Assembly: GCA_039566865.1 (NCBI GenBank)
Contig: CM076943.1
Coordinates: 29,024,663-29,088,662, forward strand
DNA length: 64,000 nucleotides
Reading direction: 5' to 3'
Source: Aurelia coerulea
Taxonomy: Eukaryota; Cnidaria; Scyphozoa; Semaeostomeae; Ulmaridae
A model generated the notes under the pieces. It was not told where the DNA came from. It worked only from the letters and a program-made list of their open reading frames with translations, and did no database searches. Positions 31,722-43,700 of this stretch are shown here, piece after piece (the stretch's first letter is position 1; every line of letters starts with the position of its first letter). Both the position numbers and the translations under genes were made by a program.

Positions 31722-34700
31722 GTATGTATCTCAGACGAAGGTGGTCTAGATCTCTCCTCTTTCTTCTCGCTCTGTTCTGTCCTAAGACTTAGACAGCCTC
31801 ACAACTCTCTCTATTTCTTCCCCTCTCTAGCTGCATTGGAGCTTCACCAAGGTCTTACTCCCAAGAAGGTGAACTCAATATTTAAACGTATCAGTTGATT
31901 TAGCTGAAAAAGCACGCATTGTTTTGATAATTCAAAATAGTATGATTTTTTCTCGTCAACAACAAGCAAGAGGGGAAACGGCAAGGTCAGGTTTTGTTTT
32001 GGTTCGGTAGGCTTGGCTTGTGCTGAGCCTGAACTTAACAGCCTACCTAATAACTTTTCACACTATATGATTCCCATGTCGAGTATGGCGCCCTTAGGGT
32101 GGGGTATGAGGATGGTGTCAGGAATCAATTTCATAGATAGACATAAGGCATTCTCTACCAATTCTTAAAAAGATACAGTGCATTTTACGTTTTGTTGCAC
32201 TGCAAATTGTGGAGCATTTAATAGCAGTTTTAAGGGTCATCAACAAAAAGACTTTTGTCTCCTGTTAATGAATTTTGTCTTTTAAGATTCAAACTTCCCC
32301 CACTTGACAGTGGGATACAGGATCCAGTCTGCAGAGTGTGGCAACTGCATGCACAAGATTTTTTGCAAAAATTGTGCACGCTGATTTTAAACGAGTTCTT
32401 TTGTTCACTACTTTGAAAACAAATGAATCAAAGACCTTGCACGCCAACACGCCCTGCTTCCTTGGTCTGCACACGCAAGATCTCGTCGAGAACTGCCATA
32501 CTCTGGAGACTGGTAAGGGATGGTGTCATTGGAATCTATCAGGGGAGCAACTACAGGGGGGTCCTTGGGGATCCAGACCCCTGTCCTTTTTTCACAAGGG
32601 CCCTTTTTAGAGACCAAATTATGTTAAATTGACATATTACCAACCCGTAATTTTACGGGTACTTGCGATGAAGTATCAATATTTGTTGAATGCTTTCTTG
32701 AATTGCCAAGATCTTGAACAAAAGTTTGAAACTTCACTATGCTTGAATTGGACTTTATCGTTCAGAAATTATCAGCGATTTTCTAAACATTGAGGCTCAA
32801 AAACTTTCAAATACAGCTGAAAATTTCAATAGATTTCTGCAACTCCTACATATGCCTTACTGCCATATGAAATTAAAGGGGCCCATTAGCCATGTACGAA
32901 GAACGCTGGTACAGAACAAAGTTTAAAATAGCTTAGGGTAAATGCTTCCAAATAGCCATTGCAGACAGGAAAGAGCACATGGTGACCTTCAGATGGGAGC
33001 AATGAGCCTCTTTGAAGCTGCGGCAATTCCGATACTTTCTTGTTTCATATTTCTATTTTCTACTGGAGGGGGCAGTCCTTCAGCACACAAGAACTAATTT
33101 TTAAGGGGTCCTCGCATCCCTTGTTCGACCTAAAAGGAAAAAATGTTCCCATGGATTGATGCTTACACAGTGGCACATAGTCAAGTTAACTCTGTGCCGC
33201 TGTGCAAGCATCAAGGGATAGTTGACTCGAGTCAACTGTAACATTTGCCCCAAGAAAGTAAAATTTCAAACCAGACGTTCATTTACCCCATCAAGTTATT
33301 GATTGAGGCCTGACGGCAACAGTCCCGTGTCAGGTTTCAAAAGCAGTTACAGCATCTGCGATCTACAATAGACCTTTTTGCTATTCTAGAAAAATCTGAA
33401 TCTACAATATTTTTGTAGATTTTCTAGAATTTTGGAATGTGTACGATAGTGAAGCTCTAACCCAACTCAGCCTGCAAGTATCTTCAAGGTTGAACGCGGC
33501 GACCTCTGCAGTGGCACATAAAAGCAATGTAGCCATTGTGTGATTTGGCTTCGAAGCAGAAGTCGGGGTACCAATGAAGATATTTACTTCCTGTATCCAA
33601 AATTGTTGAATTGAAAATCTGCCAACACTTTTGTAAAGAGAGCAACATGCAATATGGTTAATGGGCTCATTTGTGGTTGAATTGGACATGAATCGACTGC
33701 GTCACAACATTCCTTCTAGAACTTTCGTTGATCACATGACATTGAAAATAATTAATGCAAATGGTTTGTTTTCCTGGTGCTCTGCCAAAAAAGTCTCAGC
33801 AAATGCAGTGATCTGATGGTGCGGAGGCACAGCAACAATACAGCAGTTGGCAACTGATTGCATTCTTGGCATTCTTAGCTGGTTCGCGGAATGCGTTCTT
33901 GGTTCGTGAGTTAGTTAGTTAGTTAGTGCGTTACACCACCTCACTCCTATATGTACTCGTTTTACTTCGTACATAAAAAGCACTTATAAATCAGATGCTA
34001 CAGGCCAGTTTACAGTTAGGGGATTTTCCGAAAGAGCGTAAATTCTATTGTTTACAACAGAAAATGTCACTAATTTGAACAGAAAATCACGCCTGAGTAA
34101 CCGCTACGAGAAATTTATACGGTTGGGTGAATAAAAGACAATCCAATTTGAAAGACCACTGCTCTATGGAGATCAAGGCAATGCCATTGTTCATGTTCAA
34201 ATGAATTTTACATTTTACCTGACTGAAATCAAGAAATCCCCTCACAATTTTAGAGCGGAGTGGCCAACTTCATCCAGGTAAATTCTTAAAAGGATTTGAA
34301 CATGTCCACCATTGAATGATATTTTTGCCAATATTTTCATTCTCTTATCCAAGGAGCAGTGTGGCCTTTCAAACAGGGGTTGCTTTTTGTCCTCACCCGA
34401 TAAAAGAATTGGCCCAAAATTAAGAAACCATACAACAAAGTTCAGAGCACAATTTCTTATAAAAAGCGTCAGGGACCACGCAGCCATTGGTTTGGGGGGG
34501 GGGGCTAAAGCCCCTCCACTTTTTCATAGATAGGTCTAAAAACTTTCACAAATATGGAATTTTCAAGATACAGTATTCCAAAATCTGACTTCATTCAACT
34601 ATGAAGCAAGCATATTTCAACAATCTAGTGATTTGAACTTTCATGAACAACGAGCAAACATGATGTCCCTCTTAGAAATTGCTAACAATTTCTTTAAAAA

Positions 34701-37700
34701 TTAGAATAGGCATCCAACTTTGGCACGTTTTCTCTGAAAGATCTTCAGTAGTAATAGTTTTTATGAGAAGAAATGCTTTGCTGTTAATTTTGTTGGTTGT
34801 AACGATATGTCTCTTTTCATGGTAATTTAAATTTGTTTTCAACCAAACCGCATACAGCACAGCATAGATATGGACGTATTAAGAGGCAAGCCTTTTATTT
34901 AAAAGGGCATTTTCTGATGTTCTAAAGGGCGTGGTCTCAAACAATTTTCCGGAGGTAAGCCCCTGGACCCCCACTTTTGCTCTCTTCACTCTCCATTCAA
35001 CCCCCCCCCCCCCACTTTGAAACCGCTCCCCAGTCCCTGAAAAGTGTGATACAGTGTATGTTACGCTTTGTTGCACTGCAAATTGTGGAGCATTTCATGG
35101 CAGTTTTAGGGGTCATCAACAAGAAGGATTTTGTCCCTAACAGATTTTGTCTGCTAAGATCCAAACTTCCCCCACTTAACGGACAAACCTTGTTTCCCTC
35201 TGGTCAAAGTTACCTTTGGTAGGCCAATAAATACATACGTTATTTTAACTTTCCTTTCTTTTTGTTGGCCTAAGAGAAAGGTGAATAGATCAAAATAGAA
35301 ACCATCTATGTAAGTTTCAGGTACAAAATGCAATGAAAGCAGCTTATTCACAATCTTTCTTATTTACATGGCATCTTTTGCATGGATCAAGATCTTTGTC
35401 ATGAACATGGCAATATGACAATCTTAACAGATTCAGATGAGATTCCCCCCCCCCCCCCTAATTGCCAAGACCTGTCATGAGTGGCAAAAGTCTTTTCAAT
35501 AACCCCTACCTGTGTTTTCGTGATCTTATATATAATTTTTCTTCATGATTCAGATAAAAAATGGAGAAATGTCAAACAGAACTTTTCATGAGAGCAGTCA
35601 AAAGTAATCCAACTTTAATGCAAAAAGGGGGAGATATTTTAATGCTACCTGTAAATTTTATTGTGGCTGTGAACAAGCTTGAGCAGGCAGTCAAAGTCAC
35701 CTTACTGATGGAGTTGATTGTCTTTAAGTGACAGCTCAATGCGGATTTTTTGTCCAAAATGATTTTGAAATGGGCAGTTGAAAAGTTGTGGCCAAGGACG
35801 CTCTCTTGTGTGTCAGTCTTCTCTCAAAATCTAAACGATTTTCTATGGGTTCCTGAAAGGCCAGAGTTCTAGTAATACTTTTGATTGGATGCTTTGAAAA
35901 TGGGAGGGTGATCCATTAACACTATGCGAACACTTTCTAGTTCTGGTGGTTTTACTGAGGAGAAGGCACTTATTGTACACTTTTCTCGTAGTCCCCGTTG
36001 AAGCAGTTTTAAGAGTCTGTCCCACATTTGTAGATTTCAGATGAGATTTTAGATAACACAAACATACTCATGTAAAGCCATTGAATTTCTTTTTGGACAT
36101 ATTCAATGGACATCAAATGTGAGGCAGCTCTAAGATCCTTAGACAACTCTGACTATAAAGAACTTCCTAAATTGTCATGTATGCACGGTATGTTTCATAG
36201 GAAAGGAAAATGCAGCAGCATTTTTCAAGCTGCTACAAAATGTGCAATATGGCTTGCTCTTCCATGATCCATGGTATGATAAGTTCATGAAGTTTTATAT
36301 GGAGTACCCCAGGGATCCTTCCTGGGACCAGAGATGTTAAAATCTGTTTGAATGACTTACCAGAAAATACCAAGGACGGAGAGCTGTATAGTATGTTTGC
36401 TGATGATAGTACAGCTTACCTTATAGGAAACAATTTGACAGAGGTTATGATGGCCTGAATAGAATTGCAGATACAACACACCACTTGTGTATTGACAGAA
36501 AGTTGACTATCAATGCTGAAAAAACTCAGGCTATGCTCATAAACGGGCAAGAGTTTGTTGGACCCCTAAGGAGGCTATCAGTGGGGGGGGAGGGTGGGGA
36601 CCATCCAGTTTGTAGACTCAGTGAGATGTGTTGGGGTTCATATTGATAAAGGTTTAAATTGTAGCAAACAAATAAAATCTGTTGCCAAGGCTTTTAGTGC
36701 AAAGCAATCGCAACTCAAGAGATTAATTTTTTTCTGAAGGAACTTATTTCAAGTGGCTATGTAATAGCTGGGGTGGTCTATTGTATATCTGTTTGAGGAA
36801 ATGTACTACAGCGAAGTTAGATGAAATAGAGAAGATACAAAAGAGAGCAGCAAAATAATATAATGATGTGAAAGGGGATTGAGGATCCACTATGTAGCGA
36901 AATGGAAACCTGTAAGCTATACAATATTTACAAATGAAGAGTGATAGCAATAATGCATGAGGTGCGTGGCAATTAGCTAAGCATAGAACTATAACTGAAA
37001 TGTTTGAAAAGAATAAATAAAATATTCTGAAACAAGGGGAACAAACAACTATGTGATACCAAAGGCCACATCATTCTGTTATCGGGGTCCTCTTACCTGG
37101 AAAAATCTACCCCAGACAGTTATAACATTAAGCATTTCAAAATTCAAGAACAAAATACGATTTTGTAAACTGCGGAGAACATTCCTTACAAAAAGGAGGC
37201 AGCAATTGGAAACAACAAGAAGGGGATTTCATTTATTTCTAGAAACTTATTCTAATCATTGTAACTAGCTTGTTTTACTTTTATTATTGAAAAATTTTAA
37301 TTTGCAGGTCCACATCAGCACTTTTGTGCTGCTACCACCTGTTGTAACAAATGATGCTATGTATATTTATGTATGTGTATGTAATGAACAGAATGTAACT
37401 TGTGCCAAAGATCTTTGCAAACTACTAATCTACCTCTACTAATAACCATGGGCAGTTCAGAAACTTTTTTATGATTTCTGAACCAACCATAAAAAAAATG
37501 ATGAAATAAGATGATTTACTCGCAAAGCTAAATATTGTTTGTATGTTAACAACATCATTTCTTACTTAGGGCCAAATTTCAAATTCTGAATCCCAACTCG
37601 ACCACATCAACATTCTGCCTCCTAACCTAACCCAAAGGGAATTCCCTGCAGCGCTGCAGCATAACAAATTTTTGTTATTGTATGTCAGTTGGTCATTGGC

Positions 37701-40700
37701 GCGTCTTGGCTGGGGTCATACTTATTTTAAATGCAAACAACACAACACAGTTTAGTGATATCCGCTTTTTCCCAGGAATGCACCTTTAATTATAAATTGA
37801 TTTTTTATCTGTTTTAGGTAAGAGACCCTGTTGTATGTACCAATCAACATGCATTCTGCTCAGCTTGTATGACACAGTGGTTAAACGTCAGCAAATCTCA
37901 TATGTGTCCCACTTGCAGAGTTCCAGTCACAGATAAACAGCCTTGCAAAAGGATCTTAGGTTTGTAGAGTTAAAATTATTCTAAATTAATGAAATAGAGT
38001 AACAATAACAACATGTCTTCAGTTTGTGTCTTTTGGAGACATATTCCTGTTGAAATTAAGCCAGTGCATAACATGCCTCAGTTTTTGGCCCATATAGTAC
38101 AGTAGTTTTTGTGCTTTGATCAGCCTGTAATTCTCTCTTTTTATGTTTGAAGAATGAAAACATAATGGAGGGGCTTTTGCTCAAACCGGAAGGAATAGAC
38201 CTATATATATAGACATATAGACATATAGACATATAGATAGGTACATAGGAATCAGGAATGTTGTAACAATGGGCATTATTTGTGCACACAATCGAAACAA
38301 TCAGCGAAGCATCTTAGATATTTATATGCATTGTTAATGTATACAATCAAAACAATTCTGATATATTTGGGCCAACAATGAACTTTGGCGAAGTTGCCAA
38401 TTCACATTTCCTCATTAACTAATCACTACTTGCTCCTAGCATTAATCCAGCGGCCAACTCATTACAAGGCAATTTTCAAAATTTGAACTCTTTGACCTGG
38501 CACACTGCCCTTACTGTTTGAAATCTTCGATATGGATAACTGTTGCCAAGGGAACCAACAAACCCATACAATACTATCAAGAAACAAATGTGGCACTGTT
38601 ATAGTGGCAACTCTTGTCAGGATAGGGTAAAAAAAATTGTCAATATTGTCGGTCATCCTTCAGTTTTACTCAGAGCAGTAGGAAGCATCTTAAACTTGGA
38701 GGGGCACTGCAATTTGAAGGCACTTTTTTCGTAAGAATGGCACTGTAATATGCAACAGATTTTTGACCGCAAAAATGTGATATATACCCGGGGGTCACTA
38801 CCATATGTACCAGTACGGGATGTGCCATTTTTTGGGTTACCTTTTTTCAGGCTGAAAATAAATTTTAGGGAGTCATTTTGGTAATATCACAAATGAACAT
38901 AAATTTTGGGGTGTCATTTTGGAAGAAAAACGCTTCAGGCTATTGAATTTGATCAAATTTCAGATACTTGGTTAGAGTTTCGAGTTTTGGTCACAATTTT
39001 AGGGTATCTATTTTGAATGGCCCGTAAATTTTGGGGTATGGTTTTTGAAAAATTCATAAATTTTAGGGTATGATTTTACAATTCAAAATGGCACACCCCC
39101 GTCATCCACCTATTGAAGTGACCCCCCGGGGATATATAGAAGAAAAAAGTATGAGTGCTGATAGATATCCGATTTCCTTCACAATGAAACAAATTGAGAA
39201 GTAAACATAACTAAATCACGAAGTAAATAATAACAGAATTAAACTACTTTATGTCCGCATTGGTCTTTAAAAGAGGCTGATTTCTATGGCAAAAATGGCA
39301 CCTTTCGGTTTGTTGCAAAATCTTGGGGGCACGTGCCACCAGTGCCTCCGGTTCCCTACGTCTTTGGACTCCCACTACATCGAATTTGATAGTTCTGATG
39401 CATATCAAGAAATCTGGTCTGCTTCATCAAGTGGGTTCGTTATTAGGCTACAGCCATTTCGATATGAACTAAATCGTGCATTGCAATTGCAAATAGATAT
39501 TCTACTACTTTGAGGCAAGCTATGTGCATGATCTCATTCTTCAAACATGGCTAATGGGGGCCTTTAATTATGTTTGAAGAATGAAAACATTATGCAGGGG
39601 CTTTTGCTCCAACCGGAAGGAATACACCTACCTACCTACCTACATAGGTACATAGGAATCAGGAATGTTGTAACAATAGGCATTATTTGTGCACACAATG
39701 GAAACAATCAACGAAGCATCTAAGATATTCACAGGCAGTGTTAATGTATACAATCAAAACAATTCAGAGATATTTGGGCTAACAATCAAATTTAGCGTGG
39801 TTGCCAATTGATAGTTCCTCATTAAGGCTAATTAGCTACTTGCTCCTAAAATTAATGGAGCTGCCAACTCATTACGAGGCAATCTTCAAAATTTGACCTC
39901 TTTGACCTGGCACGCTGCCCTTACTGTTTGAAAAATCTTCAATATCAATAACTGTTAGCAAGGGAACCTACCAACCCATAAGATACTATTATGAAACAAG
40001 TGTGGCACTGTTATAGAGGCAACTCTTGTCAGGATAAAGTAAACAATTTGCCAATAGTGTCGGCTATCCTTCACTTTCACTCAGGGCAGTAGGAAGCATC
40101 TTAACCTTGAAGGGGCACGGCACTTCTAGGGCACAAGTCCGAAGTAAAGATAACTACCGCATCGGTCTTCAAAAGGGGCACATTCTGAGACGAAAAGGGC
40201 ACTTTTTGATTTGTTGCAAAATCTTGTGGGGGGGGGGACGAGCCCCCCAGTGCCCCTCGGTTTCTACGTCTCTGGTTTCACTACATCTAATGTAATGGTT
40301 CTGATGCATGCATCGACTTGCCCAAATCGTCTTGTAAGGAAGAAAGAGACCCTTTCTTTCTTCCTTACAAGACGATTTGGGCACGTGCAATGCATATACA
40401 GAAATCTGGTCTTCTTCATCAAATGGGCTTGTTACTAGGCTACTGCCATTTCGATATAAACGAAATCGTGCATTAAACAGTTGCAATTGCAAATAAATAT
40501 TTTATCACTTTGAGGCACGCTACGTGCATGATCTCATTCTTCAAACATGGCTAATGGGGGCCTTTAATTATGTTTGAAGAATGAAAACATTATGCAGGGG
40601 CTTTTGCTCCAACCGGAAGGAATAGACATAGACATATAGATAGGTACATAGGAATCAGGAATGTTGTAACAATGGGCATTATTTGTGCAAACAATCGAAA

Positions 40701-43700
40701 CAATCAGCGAAGCATCTTAGATATTTATAGGCATTGTTAATGTATACAATCAAAACAATTCTGATATATTTGGGCCAACAATGAACTTTGGCGACGTTGC
40801 CAATTCACATTTCCTCATTAAGGCTAATCACTACTTGCTCCTAACATTAATTCAGCGGCCAACTCATTACAAGGCAATTTTCAAAATTTGACCTCTTTGA
40901 CCTGGCACACTGCCCTTACTGTTTGAAATCTTCGATATGGATAACTGTTGCCAAGGGAACCAACAAACCCATATAATACTATCAAGAAACAAATGTGGCA
41001 CTGTTATAGTGGCAACTCTTGTCAGGATAGGGTAAAAAAATTGTCAATATTGTGGGTCATCCTTCAGTTTTACTCAGAGCAGTAGGAAGCATCTTAAACT
41101 TGGAGGGGCACGGCAATTTAAAGGCACTTTTTCGTAAGAATGGCACTGTAATATACAACAGATTTTTGACGGGAAAAATGAGATATATAGAAGAAAATAG
41201 TATGAAAGCTGATAGATATCCGATTTCCTTCACAATGAAACAAATTGAGAAGTAAACATAACTAAATCACGAAGTAAATAATAACAAAATTAAACTACTT
41301 TCTGTCCGCATTGGTCTTTAAAAGAGGCTCATTCTGAGACAAAAATGGCACCTTTTGGTTTGTTGCAAAATCTTGGGGGGCACATGCCACCAGTGCCCCC
41401 AGTTCCCTACGTCTTTGGACTCTCGCTACATCGAATTTGATAGTTCTGATGCATATCAAGAAATCTGGTCTGCTTCATCAAGTTGGCTCGTTATTAGGCT
41501 ACATCCATTTCGATATGAACTAAATCGTGCATTGCAATTGCAAATAGATATTCTATTACTTTGAGGCAAGCTATGTGCATGATCTCATTCTTCAAACATG
41601 GCTAATGGGGGCCTTTAATTATGTTTGAAGAATGAAAACATTATGCAGGGGCTTTTGCTCCAACCGGAAGGAATACACCTATATAGGTATAGTACCAGGA
41701 ATCAGGAATGTTGTAACAATAGGCATTATTTATGAAGATAATCGAAACAATCAGCGAAGCATTTGAGATATTTATAGGCATTGTTAATGTGTACAATGAA
41801 AACAATTCAGAGATCTTTTGGGCTAACAATCAAATTAGGCGTAGTTGCCAACTGACATTTCCTCGTTAAGGCTAATTACTCCTTGCTCCTAACATTATTC
41901 GAGCTGCCAACTCGTTACAAGGCAATTTTCAAAATTTGACCTCTTTGACCTGGCACACTGCCCTTACTGTTTGAAATCTTCGATATAGATAGCTGTTGCC
42001 AAGGGAACCAACAAACCCATATAATACTATCAAGAAACAAGTGTGGCACTGTTATAGTGGCAGCTCTTGTCAGGATAAAGTAAACAATTTGCCAATACAA
42101 TATTGTCGGCCATCCTTCAGTTTTTATCAAAGCAGTAGGAAGCATCTTAAACTTGGAGGGGCATGGCAATTTAAGGGCACTTTTTTCATTAGAAGGGCAT
42201 TTTAATATACATCAGATTTTCAACGGGAAAAATGTTATATATAGGAGAAAATAGTATGAATGCTGATAGATATACGATTTCCTTCGCAATGAAACAAAAT
42301 GAGAAGCAAACATAACCAAATCAAGAAGTAAATAATAACATAATTAAACTACTTTCTGTCCGCATTAGTCTTTAAAAGGGGCACATCCTGAGACAAAAAT
42401 TACACCTTTTGGTTTGTTGCAAAATCATGGGGAGCACGTGCCCCCTGTGTCCCACTAGTTTCTACGTCTCTGGACTCTCGATACATCTAATGTAATAAAT
42501 CTGATGAATATGACGAAATCTGATCTGCTTCATCAAGTGGGCTCGTTATTAGGCTACATCCATTTTGATATGAACTGAATCATGCATTGCAATTGCAAAT
42601 AGATATTCTATTACTTTGAGGCAAGCTATGTGCATGATCTTTATGTTTGAAGAATGAAAACATTATGCAGGGGCTTTTGCTCCAACCGGAAGGAATACAC
42701 CTATATAGACATATAGACATATAGACATATAGACATATAGATAGGTATAGTACCAGGAATCAGGAATGTTGTAACAATGGGAATTATTTGTGCACACAAT
42801 CGAAACAATCAGCGAAGCATCTGAGATATTTATAGGCATTGTTAATGTATACAATCAAAACAATTCTGATATATTTGGGCCAACAATGAACTTTGGCGAA
42901 GTTGCCAATTCACATTTCCTCATTAAGGCTAATCACTACTTGCTCATAACATTAATCCAGCGGCCAACTCATTACAAGGCAATTTTCAAAATTTGACCTC
43001 TTTGACCTGGCACACTGCCCTTACTGTTTGAAATTTTCGATATGGATAACTGTTGCCAAGGGAACCAACAAACCCATATAATACTATCAAGAAACAAATG
43101 TGGCACTGTTATAGTGGCAACTCTTGTCAGGATAGGGTAGAAAGATTGTCAATATTGTCGGTCATCCTTTAGTTTTACTCAGAGCAGTAGGAAGCATCTT
43201 AAACTTGGAGGGGCACTGCAATTTAAAGGCACTTTTTTCGTAAGAATGGCACTGTAATATACAACAGATTTTTGAAGGGAAAAATGTGATATATAGAAGA
43301 AAATAGTATGAGTGCTTATAGATATCCGATTTCCTTCACAATGAAACAAATTGAGAAGTAAACATAACTAAATCACGAAGTAAATAATAACAAAATTAAA
43401 CTACTTTCTTTTCGCATTGGTCTTTAAAAGAGGCTCATTCTGAGGCAAAAATGGCACCTTTTGGTTTGTTGCAAAATCTTGGGGGACACATGCCACCAGT
43501 GCCCCCGGTTCCCTACGCCTTTGGACTCTCGTTATTGGGCTACTGCCATTTCAATAGAAACGAAATCGTGCATTAAACAGTTGCAATTGCAAATGAATAT
43601 TCTATTTTTTTGAGGCAAGCTACGTGCATGATCTCATTCTTCAAACATGGCTAATGGGGGCCTTTAATTCTATATTTCAGGTTAATATGTTTTTATGCTA

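Larger units (their letters stand above)
32174..35180 (+). repeat. Pair of direct repeats (32174-32310 and 35047-35180)
   Basis: Both copies carry TTTGTTGCACTGCAAATTGT, GGAGCATTT, GGTCATCAACAA and CAAACTTCCCCCACTT in the same order. They are 2.9 kb apart in the same orientation. The nature of the repeat is unknown; it may be a dispersed element or the ends of something larger. Confidence 0.5.
31722..37817. other. OBI1 intron 1
   Basis: It contains a pair of direct repeats (32174-32310, 35047-35180), a hairpin (33153-33211), the short element G3 (34120-34400), homopolymer C/G tracts near 34493, 35000 and 35447, and a decayed LINE (36140-37400). I recognise nothing in the rest. Confidence 0.55.
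38143..43669 (+). repeat. Five-unit tandem array, ~1.0-1.07 kb per unit
   Basis: Units start at 38143, 39570, 40570, 41621 and 42643, each with ATGTTTGAAGAATGAAAACA. Shared landmarks include GGGGCTTTTGCTC, CCAACCGGAAGGAATA, GACCTGGCACACTGCCC and GGAAGCATCTTAA. Each unit ends in ATTCTTCAAACAT, the inverse of its start, so each junction forms a 13-bp hairpin. Unit 1 is longer because of insertion N. Small satellites differ between units: ACATATAG at 38205-38240 and 42705-42745, CCTA at 39628-39645. No coding potential. Confidence 0.85.

Noticed and set aside
31539..31898. 119-codon frame taken as one single-exon protein
   Set aside because: Only the part up to 31721 resembles OBI1. The RING continues at 37818, and the GTATGT donor explains the break.
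38187..38250. CRISPR-like short repeats (ACATATAG units)
   Set aside because: This is a simple microsatellite in eukaryotic intron DNA. There are no spacers and no cas genes.
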